Source of the DNA: Treponema sp.
Lineage (GTDB): Bacteria; Spirochaetota; Spirochaetia; Treponematales; Breznakiellaceae
Reading direction: 5' to 3'
Length of the DNA: 5,474 nucleotides
Assembly: GCA_031278025.1 (NCBI GenBank)
Contig: JAITLF010000297.1
Location: 1-5,474 of the forward strand
Every line of letters begins with the position of its first letter. Position 1 is the first letter of the stretch. Position numbers and translations under genes: made by a program. The notes under the pieces are model-generated. The model worked only from the letters and a program-made list of their open reading frames with translations, ran no database searches and was not told the origin of the DNA. Positions 1-5,409 of the stretch are shown here, piece after piece.

Positions 1-231
1 GTCTAGAACTCGCAGACCTGGGTCTAGAACTCGCAGACCTGGGTCTAGAACTCGCAGACCTGGGTCTAGAACTCGCGGACCTGGGTCTAGAACTCGCAGA
101 CCTGGGTCTGCAACTCGCAGACCTGGGTCTAGAACTCGCAGACCTGGGTCTAGAACTCGCAGACCTGGGTCTGGAACTCGCAGACCTGGGTCTGCAACTC
201 GCGGACCTGGGTTTTCTTCTCGTAAACCTCT
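1..231 (+). repeat. 21-bp tandem repeat array, 10 full units plus one degenerate unit, running off the left edge
   Basis: Units start at 1, 22, 43, 64, 85, 106, 127, 148, 169 and 190. Each is exactly 21 bp, begins GTCTAGAACT and ends AGACCTGG. Units 1, 2, 3, 5, 7 and 8 are identical. The others differ only at unit positions 5, 6 and 14: unit 4 has 14 A>G, unit 6 has 5 A>G and 6 G>C, unit 9 has 5 A>G, and unit 10 has all three changes. A unit at 211-231 matches at about 12 of 21 bases. There are no spacers. The junction of neighbouring units forms the inverted repeat AGACC-TG-GGTCT, and most units also contain the palindrome TCTAGA. Because 21 is a multiple of three, the array can be read through in one frame (see the partial CDS). 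Confidence 0.98.
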
Positions 232-287
232 CTTTGCACGCCGCAGGCCCGGTCTCCGCCTCCGCCGGGGACTGGGGGGGAAGCTAA
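3..287 (+). CDS. C-terminal part of a heptapeptide-repeat (L-E/Q-L-A-D-L-G) protein, truncated by the window edge
   Basis: The frame starting at position 3 has no stop until TAA at 285-287. It reads ten copies of LELADLG or LQLADLG, then FLLVNLS, then a tail beginning LHAAGPV and ending GDWGGS. The sequence supports coding in this frame in two ways. Of the seven substitutions among the ten units, five fall at wobble positions and are silent, and the other two are the mild change E to Q. The degenerate unit also keeps hydrophobic residues where the consensus has Leu. In plus-strand frame 1 each consensus unit has a TAG, and in frame 2 the same substitutions change Arg to Gly or Ala. A minus-strand frame (RSASSRP repeats) is also open with mostly silent changes, but I find no start codon for it between the array and its stop at 284-286. 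The start lies left of the window. I do not recognise the family. Hydrophobic residues at 1, 3 and 6 of each heptad could suit a beta-solenoid-like or coiled structure. A non-coding minisatellite remains possible. Confidence 0.5.
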   Translation, partial: LELADLGLELADLGLELADLGLELADLGLELADLGLQLADLGLELADLGLELADLGLELADLGLQLADLGFLLVNLSLHAAGPVSASAGDWGGS

Positions 288-307
288 AATATGCCGATAT
301 AAGGATC

Positions 308-1660
308 ATGCGGGTATTTCATATGATGAGGCTGGTTTCCGGGTATACGGGGCGTTACGCCGGCTTCCTGTTTGCAGGGCTTCTCGTTCTCATAGGGGCT
401 TCCGCCTGGGGTGTTGACGTACCTTCCGCAGCGATACAGGACGACGCGTCTCTCAGGCTGTCCCTGGTTCAGACCTGGTTCAAAGAGGCCCCGGCTAAGG
501 CGCTGGCCAACCGGTCCTTTATTCACACGCTGCCGGGAGGCGGCCGTATTCAGGTACGGATAGAGGACGGGACCGGTGAATTCGGGATAGTCCTTGCACG
601 GGAACTGAACGGGATGTTCCCCGGCTGGGCCCAGGGATCGTGGATCCTTACCCGGTCAAAGGCGGACGGCGCGGCGGTCAGGATACGGGTCTTCCTCCGC
701 AGCGATCCCTACGTGTATGTTCAGTTCCGGCCCAGGGAGGACGATAAGAGCCTTATGGATGTGGTCCTTTACGACGCATACGCAACCCGTTCCCTGCCGG
801 TTTCCGTTTCCTTTGACCGCCTCCTGACTTTACCGGTGGAAGAAGCCCTGGCCCTGGCGGGGGACGCCTTTCCCCGCCGTTATTTTGACCCCCAGGTGGA
901 GGACTACCGGGATGTCAGGACCCTGGTTGCCGCGATACGGGAACGCCTCCCCGGACTTTCGTTCCGGGACGACGGCGCCATAGACGATCACGGACGGTAT
1001 GTATACATTGAAACCCTCGAAGAACAGGCCGGGGTGGGGGGGCTTAACTGTTCGGGGTTCGCTAAATGGATAGTGGACGGCATTCTGCGGCCTGTTACCG
1101 GCAGCCTCCTCCCCATAGCCTCCCTAAAAACGGCCTTTGGGGAACGGGGGGCGGCCTTCACCGATCCGTATGAGGCCCTCCGGGCGCCTTTCTTCGGCCT
1201 TGACTGGACCCGGAACCTGGCTTCCTGTGCCAATTCCATCCTCCGTTCTCCCGGTTACGGAGTTCTTCTGGAGGAGATTGAAGTGCGGAACGCCCCCTTC
1301 GGTTCGGTAATCCGCCGGAATCAGGAGGGCGGCGCCCTTCGTTCCTTTCCCGGTTTCCTCAAGGATGCGGGGTTCGGTTTTGAGGGCATCCATCCCCTGC
1401 TCTATACCCTGGCTATTGATGAACCGGGGAGGATTTACCTTGCTTCCGTTAATGACGAAGTAAACCCCGCTCCCCGTATGCGCCAGCATTTTCATGTGGC
1501 CGTTCTGGTACCGTATTTCAACGAAAGCGGCAATTTCCAGGTCGCCCTTTTTGAAAGCGCCGAGGAAACCTCGTTCTCCCGTTTCAAGAACCGGTATCCC
1601 GGCCATTATATCAACCTGGTGCGCATCCCCGTAGAAGGGGGGTTTAACCCGGAAATCTAG
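308..1660 (+). CDS. Exported protein with predicted NlpC/P60-like (papain-fold) cysteine-hydrolase domain
   Basis: This gene encodes 450 residues. The N-terminus has basic residues, a hydrophobic segment at about 18-33 and a likely signal-peptidase site near A-S-A-W-G (31-35), so the protein should be exported to the periplasm or beyond. There is no lipobox cysteine. Residues 45-175 look beta-rich. Residues 240-260 contain N-C-S-G-F with Cys248 at the start of a predicted helix, as in NlpC/P60 and related cysteine peptidases. Residues 391-402 read R-Q-H-F-H-V-A-V-L-V-P, the usual setting of the catalytic His (His394 or His396) on a strand. The spacing of about 146 residues is longer than in compact NlpC/P60 domains, so an insertion or a divergent family is implied. 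A role in cell-wall peptide cleavage is inference. AAGGA at 301-305 sits only 2 nt before the ATG at 308 and 17 or 20 nt before in-frame ATGs at 323 and 326, so the start is uncertain; all three keep the signal peptide. The gene follows the repeat ORF by 20 bp and may share its transcript. Confidence 0.9.
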   Translation: MRVFHMMRLVSGYTGRYAGFLFAGLLVLIGASAWGVDVPSAAIQDDASLRLSLVQTWFKEAPAKALANRSFIHTLPGGGRIQVRIEDGTGEFGIVLARELNGMFPGWAQGSWILTRSKADGAAVRIRVFLRSDPYVYVQFRPREDDKSLMDVVLYDAYATRSLPVSVSFDRLLTLPVEEALALAGDAFPRRYFDPQVEDYRDVRTLVAAIRERLPGLSFRDDGAIDDHGRYVYIETLEEQAGVGGLNCSGFAKWIVDGILRPVTGSLLPIASLKTAFGERGAAFTDPYEALRAPFFGLDWTRNLASCANSILRSPGYGVLLEEIEVRNAPFGSVIRRNQEGGALRSFPGFLKDAGFGFEGIHPLLYTLAIDEPGRIYLASVNDEVNPAPRMRQHFHVAVLVPYFNESGNFQVALFESAEETSFSRFKNRYPGHYINLVRIPVEGGFNPEI

Positions 1661-1683
1661 GGGCGTTTGGGGGCGCTGCCCCT
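1659..1683 (+). terminator. GC-rich hairpin at the end of the 308-1660 gene
   Basis: AGGGGC (1659-1664) pairs with GCCCCT (1678-1683) around a 13-nt loop, and the stem includes part of the UAG stop. No T-run follows, so this is a weak terminator candidate. It might instead only protect the 3' end of the transcript. Confidence 0.25.
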
Positions 1684-1714
1684 GCAATCGGCCTCTCTTC
1701 TCGGACATTCTTCT

Positions 1715-1757
1715 ATCGGATGCGCTTCTGATGATTGGATTTATCGGATTATCGGAT
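1715..1757. repeat. Cluster of three ATCGGAT repeats in the convergent intergenic gap
   Basis: ATCGGAT occurs at 1715-1721, 1743-1749 and 1751-1757. The last two lie within a period-8 TTATCGGA run, and a fourth ATCG follows at 1761. The stretch is AT-rich against GC-rich surroundings and lies between two convergent genes. Its function is unknown, and slippage-derived simple sequence is the plainest reading. Confidence 0.6.
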
Positions 1758-1762
1758 TTTAT

Positions 1763-1779
1763 CGCGGAGGAACCCCGCG
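1763..1779 (-). terminator. Hairpin just downstream of the COG3014-type gene
   Basis: On the minus strand CGCGGGG and CCTCCGCG fold into a 7-bp stem (one G-U pair) with a 3-nt loop, 7 nt past the stop codon. The bases that follow are ATAAAA rather than a U-tract. It is therefore a possible 3' end structure for the lpoB-like/COG3014 operon, not a classical intrinsic terminator. Confidence 0.3.
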
Positions 1780-1786
1780 CTGCCGT

Positions 1787-3106
1787 TCAGCGTAAACACA
1801 CGGCTTCTATCAAGTTCACGGCATCTGCCCGTACTTCTACGGCGTTCCGGGAATAGGAGGTGATAAGCCGGCCATTACCGGCGTAATAATTCACGGTTAC
1901 CGAATACAGGCCGGGATCAAGGTCGATTCCCCCCACATGGGCTTTGCCGGGAAAATACCGGGAAATGCGCAGATCCGCCCGTTCGGTAGCTTCCGCCATG
2001 ACTTGAGCGCCTACGCTAAGAATAGACAGGAGTAAGCTGGTCCCGCCTTCAGTCTGGTCCGAAGCCGCGTCCAGGACTGAGGATGAAACGCCCTTGATGG
2101 TAGCCCGGAGTATGGACTTCATATAGATCAAGCCCTCTTTTTCCTTAAAGGTCTCCCGCGCAACCGCCCCCATGTCCTCCAGCAGTTCCAAATCAAACCG
2201 CCGCGTGCCGTTGTCTATCACCGCCTCTATACGGCTAACCTGGGAAGGCCGGTCAACCAGAACCGGAAGGGCTATCTTTATCCACCGGACGTTGGGCAGG
2301 GGGATGCGGATAACTTCTTCTTCCTTTATGGGAGCCATGCCGCTAAAGGCAAGGACGTTCAACCGGGCCTTGCCCTGGGGAATATCCAGTTCCGCGTCCA
2401 CCGACGCCGGCACCGGGTAGGAATACACCGCCGGGGCATTGGCAAAGGCGGCTTTAAGATGATCCCGGTCTATACGGACGTCGTCGTACCGTCCTATCCC
2501 CCGGTAAAAAAGGATCCCCAAATACCGGGCCAGGGCGGAATCGCTGAACGTGGCGGAGGCCAAATGCTCATTGGCAGGGACCGTTGCGGAATGTTCCAGC
2601 GCCATCTTTTGCATATCCGTCATCAGAACCCCGTATTTTGCCGCCAGAAACTGAAGCTTGTTGGTCATCCGCCTGATTTCGACCAGCGCGTCTTCCAGAT
2701 TATTTTGATGATAGTAATTGAGGGCGTTAAAGACATTAATGTAGACATCTTCATAATCCTCGCCCCCGTATTCCCTGGTATTGTCGCTGAGAATATAGGT
2801 CCCAATTTCCTGGATGACGCTTTTGGTATAGGCCGCCTCGATAGCCCGTTCCCCTTCCTGTAACAGGGGAATGGACTCATCAAACCGCCGGGCGTAGTGG
2901 GTCAAAAGCCCCTTGTCCAGATAGAACAGCAGGGCATCCCGCTCCCGGTACATGCTCTTCTGGTTTTTATCGATCAGGGAAACCCCGTCGTCGTATTTTT
3001 CGAGGTATACCTCGTCGTCTATTGGCCGGTACGCGTCAGTAGTAGCGCAGCCAAGGAAGAGGATAAAAACCAGACAGAGGGATCCGCACAGAAGGCGCCT
3101 AAACAT
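1787..3106 (-). CDS. COG3014-family lipoprotein with TPR-like helical domain
   Basis: This gene encodes 439 residues. Residues 1-20 are a lipoprotein signal peptide: basic start, hydrophobic core, then L-F-L-G-C with Cys20 as the lipidated residue. Residues 55-225 are helical with TPR-like pairs: D-K-G-L-L-T-H-Y near 65-71 followed by F-D-E-S-I-P-L-L, a second pair at about 123-155 (N-A-L-N-Y-Y-H-Q-N-N-L-E-D-A-L), and a third near 190-222. From about 230 to the end the protein is beta-rich, closing with D-L-D-P-G-L-Y-S-V-T-V near 395-405, typical of the C-terminal beta domain in this family. From family knowledge, COG3014 lipoproteins are often encoded beside LpoB-type proteins; their exact role is not established. 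Here the gene starts 16 nt after the lpoB-like stop, with AAGGA at 3116-3120 placed 9 nt before the ATG, so it is almost surely the second gene of that operon. A scaffold or partner role in peptidoglycan synthesis is inference. Confidence 0.92.
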   Translation of the reverse strand: MFRRLLCGSLCLVFILFLGCATTDAYRPIDDEVYLEKYDDGVSLIDKNQKSMYRERDALLFYLDKGLLTHYARRFDESIPLLQEGERAIEAAYTKSVIQEIGTYILSDNTREYGGEDYEDVYINVFNALNYYHQNNLEDALVEIRRMTNKLQFLAAKYGVLMTDMQKMALEHSATVPANEHLASATFSDSALARYLGILFYRGIGRYDDVRIDRDHLKAAFANAPAVYSYPVPASVDAELDIPQGKARLNVLAFSGMAPIKEEEVIRIPLPNVRWIKIALPVLVDRPSQVSRIEAVIDNGTRRFDLELLEDMGAVARETFKEKEGLIYMKSILRATIKGVSSSVLDAASDQTEGGTSLLLSILSVGAQVMAEATERADLRISRYFPGKAHVGGIDLDPGLYSVTVNYYAGNGRLITSYSRNAVEVRADAVNLIEAVCLR

Positions 3107-3115
3107 ACCGGCAGA

Positions 3116-3120
3116 TCCTT
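3116..3120 (-). promoter_or_regulatory. Ribosome-binding site of the COG3014-type gene
   Basis: AAGGA on the minus strand lies 9 nt before the ATG at 3106-3104. It lies inside the 16-nt gap after the lpoB-like stop codon, supporting separate initiation on a shared mRNA. Confidence 0.7.
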
Positions 3121-3122
3121 AC

Positions 3123-3734
3123 CTAAAGCCGCGCGCCCGGGGTTTTGATGATCTTCTTTATCTCGCTGTTCTGATCCATCCAGAGGCGGCTGTTGGTCTC
3201 GATGTTGGACAGTTCGGCAGACACGAAATAGGTCCTGGCAGCCGTCTTTCCCGCGCGGTCCACGATGGTCTTAACCGTCCCGGTAAGAAGGAAATCCGCC
3301 CCGGTCTCGTTTCCCAAGGCGGCGGCGGTGTCTTCGCTGGCGTTACCCTCCTGATCAAGCCGTTCCGCCCGCAGTTCTTGCCGGGTATCCCCGCCGGCCA
3401 CAAAATCCGCCTTTCCGCTGTTGAATATGGCGATCTCCATGGTTTTGGAGATGATGGACGTGTCGATATGCTCATCGCTCTCATTTCTAAACGATCCAAT
3501 CAGGATCACCGGCAGCCGCCCCTTCCTGGCTATCTCCTGGGAAACACGGGGGGATTCCAAACAGTCTTTTATGAGGGAATCGCAGACTATCCGGACATCC
3601 GAATCATTCCAATAGCCGCTTAAATCCGTCTGGGTATCCGCGTCAACCCGGCTAACCTGAGGGGTGGAGGCGCAGGACGCAAACCCGGCGCAGATGGCAA
3701 AACTCACTAGGACACCTTTAACCAACCTGTTCAT
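3123..3734 (-). CDS. lpoB: LpoB-type penicillin-binding protein activator lipoprotein
   Basis: This gene encodes 203 residues. Residues 1-21 form a lipoprotein signal ending F-A-S-C, with Cys21 lipidated. The mature part carries the LpoB-family landmarks in order: V-x-R-V-D then D-L-S-G-Y-W-N-D-S-D (37-46), K-G-R-L-P-V-I-L-I-G (71-80), R-N-E-S-D-E-H-I-D-T (83-92), F-N-S-G-K (104-108), the E-D-T-A-A segment (134-138), T-G-A-D-F-L-L-T-G (144-152) and N-I-E-T-N-S-R-L-W (177-185). In Escherichia coli, LpoB is an outer-membrane lipoprotein that stimulates the bifunctional synthase PBP1B; the partner here is unknown. I chose the ATG at 3734 because AAGGAG lies 6 nt upstream. A second ATG immediately before it (3737) is only 3 nt from the same site, and an upstream TTG at 3803 would put 23 residues before the signal peptide. 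It is the first gene of a pair with the COG3014-type lipoprotein. Confidence 0.94.
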   Translation of the reverse strand: MNRLVKGVLVSFAICAGFASCASTPQVSRVDADTQTDLSGYWNDSDVRIVCDSLIKDCLESPRVSQEIARKGRLPVILIGSFRNESDEHIDTSIISKTMEIAIFNSGKADFVAGGDTRQELRAERLDQEGNASEDTAAALGNETGADFLLTGTVKTIVDRAGKTAARTYFVSAELSNIETNSRLWMDQNSEIKKIIKTPGARL

Positions 3735-3740
3735 CATATA

Positions 3741-3747
3741 CTCCTTA
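3741..3747 (-). promoter_or_regulatory. Ribosome-binding site of lpoB, decides the start
   Basis: TAAGGAG on the minus strand is followed by TAT-ATG-ATG. Spacing is 6 nt to the second ATG (3734) and 3 nt to the first (3737). This favours 3734 and rules against the upstream TTG at 3803. Confidence 0.8.
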
Positions 3748-3757
3748 ATACTATCAA

Positions 3758-3771
3758 AAGCCCGCAGGCTT
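3758..3771 (-). promoter_or_regulatory. Small leader hairpin ahead of lpoB, terminator-like
   Basis: On the minus strand AAGCC-TGCG-GGCTT is followed by TT and then GATAG. The 5-bp stem with a short T-run, ending 8 nt before the Shine-Dalgarno, resembles a very weak attenuator. It may be chance. Confidence 0.25.
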
Positions 3772-3790
3772 AACGCCGCAGATGCTTGGC

Positions 3791-3818
3791 GGTTGCCGGA
3801 CAATACTGCCCGGCAACC
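3791..3818 (-). promoter_or_regulatory. Perfect 9-bp inverted repeat in the lpoB upstream region
   Basis: GGTTGCCGG (3791-3799) and CCGGCAACC (3810-3818) pair perfectly around a 10-nt loop. Neither strand has a T-run directly after it; the nearest is the plus-strand T7 at 3841-3847. If the lpoB promoter lies in the AT-rich patch at 3830-3887, the hairpin is inside the 5' leader. Otherwise it could be a DNA operator or the end structure of serpin mRNA. Confidence 0.45.
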
Positions 3819-3829
3819 ACCCGGCAGTA

Positions 3830-3887
3830 AGACTACCGTATTTTTTTATCTTTAGCAATATATTTTGGAATAGCGGGCCTGTTCCAA
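3830..3887 (-). promoter_or_regulatory. AT-rich patch, likely holding the lpoB promoter
   Basis: This is the AT-rich stretch in the gap between the serpin and lpoB, including a run of seven A on the minus strand. Imperfect sigma-70 pairs are TTGGAA (3887-3882) with TATATT (3862-3857), spacer 19, and TTGCTA (3858-3853) with TAGTCT (3835-3830), spacer 17. Neither is strong, so the exact boxes are not settled. The lpoB leader would be roughly 90-115 nt. Confidence 0.35.
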
Positions 3888-3900
3888 CCGCACGGTCCGT

Positions 3901-3916
3901 CCCGGCGAAGGCCGGG
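3901..3916 (-). terminator. Strong GC hairpin downstream of the serpin gene
   Basis: CCCGGC-GAAG-GCCGGG is a perfect 6-bp GC stem with a 4-nt loop (loop CTTC on the serpin-sense strand), 42 nt past the serpin stop. No U-tract follows on the minus strand, so it is a partial match to an intrinsic terminator. The surrounding GGCCGG-rich bases could form competing stems. Confidence 0.35.
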
Positions 3917-3958
3917 GGCCGGCGGCTTCGGCATCTTCTCCCTGCCAAACCGGGGGCT

Positions 3959-5323
3959 TCACGGCTGATTTACCATTCCGGTGAATACTACCTGCGTACC
4001 CCCGTCATTGGTATAGTCGTGTAATATAAATACGAATGGCTTGTTGCAGATCATTTCAAAGGGCTTGCCCAGCGGTTCAGGTCCGGGCCACATCACATCT
4101 ATCGGAAGGATTGTTACCGCGGCGGCGGTCGTCCCTTTTTCATCGACGGTGATCACCGCTTTGTGTATCGCATCGGAAAGATGGACGGCATCCCCTTTTA
4201 TCAGGCCGGTCAGGGAACCTGTAGAGAACAGGGGAATGCCCATAGCGGTCAGTATATCTTGAAGCCTCAGTACATCCCCTTCGATGGAAAACCGCGGCAG
4301 GAGCAGCCGGCCCTGGGCGGCGGTTGAACCGTTCTGTATCGTACGAAAATAGTCGTTTGTCAGGGATTCAAGCAGTCCCGCGGCGTCTCCGTCTTTGGGA
4401 AGCAGGATGGCGAGCCCTCCTCCTGCCGTAAAATCCAACGACACGGCTTGCAGCCGTTCATCTTCAAAATGGCGCTGCTCTCCCTCCCGCAACATATAAG
4501 ACGCCGCCCGTTCCCCGCCGAGAGCATAAAATATATCCTCCGTGGTTTCGCTGGGGTCGAATTTCCATATCCACTGGTCGAAATAATAAATGGCGTTGGC
4601 AAGAACCGCCGTCGTTGCGGGCCCAAATTGCGCTATTATGTTCCGGATCATCCCCTGGGTGTTTTTGTTTACCCAGTCGTTTACCTCGGCAACCGCGGCG
4701 GGAGCGCTAAAATTCACCAGCAGGGAACTGCCCCGGTAGTAGTCCATGAAGGTCTGCGCGAAATCATCGTTAAGGGTTACCCGGTAATCAACGAAGATCG
4801 CGTTTGCGATTTTGATAGGTTCATGGTAGCCCTGCAGCCACCCCTTCTCCGTGTAGTCTTTATCCTGCTGCCGGGTCAAATCATACAGCATACGGGAGGC
4901 CGCGGCGTTTATATCCGCGCCGCCCATGCCCGCCGCCCCCAACGCCGAGAGCAACGCCGGTTTGTGTGCGGCATCCACCGCGTTGGTCAGCGCCGTCAGG
5001 GGAATCCAGACGGAAAGGGGCGAACAAACCATGTTTCTTGCCGCCCCGGTTTGGGCCGCAAGGTTCGCGCTCAGCCGAAAGGCAAAATCGTTTGCCCCTG
5101 CGGCAACCGAAACGGCCGCCGGATTGGCGTCGTCCGGCTCCTGAAGCCCTTTGGGAATCACCGGCACAACCGCTACCGCAGTATACGCACCAGGGCCGCC
5201 GCTGTTACCGGCGGTGATACCGGCGGCAGGATCATCAGAGCCGCCTGAGACTTCAGTATTACATCCCAGAAAGGGATATAAAAGGAATACCCCTAAAAGG
5301 GTAACGGGGATGCTGATTTTCAT
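3959..5323 (-). CDS. Lipoprotein serpin (serine/cysteine protease inhibitor, inhibitory-type reactive loop)
   Basis: This gene encodes 454 residues. The signal peptide ends P-F-L-G-C with Cys21 lipidated, followed by a Gly/Ala/Ser/Asp-rich linker to about residue 75, which would hold the fold away from the membrane. The serpin fold spans about 78-454: N-x-x-F-A-F-R-L start, C-S-P-L-S (100-104), N-D-W-V-N-K-N-T-Q-G-M-I (215-226), L-A-N-A-I-Y-Y (241-247), I-H-K-A-V-I-T-V-D-E-K-G-T (386-398), and M-I-C-N-K-P-F-V-F-I-L (424-434), which meets the PROSITE serpin signature at each position. The hinge E-K-G-T-T-A-A-A-V-T (395-404) has Gly at P15, Thr at P14 and small residues from P12, as in inhibitory serpins that trap proteases by loop insertion. 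Counting 17 from Glu395 gives P1 = Met411 and P1' = Trp412, suggesting an elastase- or chymotrypsin-like target; this is inference. The segment between P1 and the conserved Phe is slightly long. Start chosen for AGGAGG 6 nt upstream of ATG 5323; upstream TTG 5371 and ATG 5368 lie inside the promoter. Confidence 0.96.
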   Translation of the reverse strand: MKISIPVTLLGVFLLYPFLGCNTEVSGGSDDPAAGITAGNSGGPGAYTAVAVVPVIPKGLQEPDDANPAAVSVAAGANDFAFRLSANLAAQTGAARNMVCSPLSVWIPLTALTNAVDAAHKPALLSALGAAGMGGADINAAASRMLYDLTRQQDKDYTEKGWLQGYHEPIKIANAIFVDYRVTLNDDFAQTFMDYYRGSSLLVNFSAPAAVAEVNDWVNKNTQGMIRNIIAQFGPATTAVLANAIYYFDQWIWKFDPSETTEDIFYALGGERAASYMLREGEQRHFEDERLQAVSLDFTAGGGLAILLPKDGDAAGLLESLTNDYFRTIQNGSTAAQGRLLLPRFSIEGDVLRLQDILTAMGIPLFSTGSLTGLIKGDAVHLSDAIHKAVITVDEKGTTAAAVTILPIDVMWPGPEPLGKPFEMICNKPFVFILHDYTNDGGTQVVFTGMVNQP

Positions 5324-5329
5324 ATTTTT

Positions 5330-5335
5330 CCTCCT
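5330..5335 (-). promoter_or_regulatory. Ribosome-binding site of the serpin, decides the start
   Basis: Perfect AGGAGG on the minus strand, 6 nt (AAAAAT) before the ATG at 5323. The lipoprotein signal begins directly at this codon, so the longer frame from 5371 is not used. Confidence 0.88.
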
Positions 5336-5342
5336 GGAAAAA

Positions 5343-5371
5343 AGTATAAGGCCTTCTGTTCCGGCCATCAA
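5343..5371 (-). promoter_or_regulatory. Sigma-70-like promoter of the serpin gene
   Basis: On the minus strand TTGATG (5371-5366, 4 of 6 to TTGACA) and TATACT (5348-5343, 5 of 6 to TATAAT) are separated by exactly 17 nt. Transcription would begin near 5335-5336, at or one base before the AGGAGG, giving a leader of only about 12 nt. The spacer contains AAGGCCTT, a short palindrome. Confidence 0.7.
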
Positions 5372-5409
5372 GGAACGGTTGCCAGGATACCGGACGGGGG
5401 CGGTAACCT

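Noticed and set aside
1..231. CRISPR array
   Set aside because: Repeats abut directly with no unique spacers and a strict 21-bp period.
284..526. Minus-strand 80-residue ORF
   Set aside because: It overlaps the start of the supported plus-strand gene, has no recognisable protein features, and stops just before the repeat array.
1124..1708. Minus-strand 194-residue ORF
   Set aside because: Antisense to the end of the 308-1660 gene, with composition typical of a GC-rich shadow frame and no signal or domain.
2952..3623. Plus-strand 223-residue ORF across the lpoB/COG3014 junction
   Set aside because: It runs antisense through two well-supported lipoprotein genes and their junction, with no domain of its own.
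3735..3803. Longer LpoB start at TTG 3803
   Set aside because: No ribosome site there, and it would place 23 extra residues before a normal lipoprotein signal that has its own AAGGAG.
3791..3847. Plus-strand intrinsic terminator using the 9-bp hairpin and the T7 run
   Set aside because: The T-run starts more than 20 nt after the stem and no plus-strand gene leads into it.
3754..3948. Minus-strand 64-residue ORF between the serpin and lpoB
   Set aside because: It starts with TTG and runs through the AT-rich promoter patch and hairpins. It resembles no known protein; a leader peptide cannot be excluded but has no positive support.
4448..5248. Plus-strand 266-residue ORF
   Set aside because: Antisense to the serpin, which has a full family signature; rich in Arg, Gly and Pro as expected of a shadow frame.
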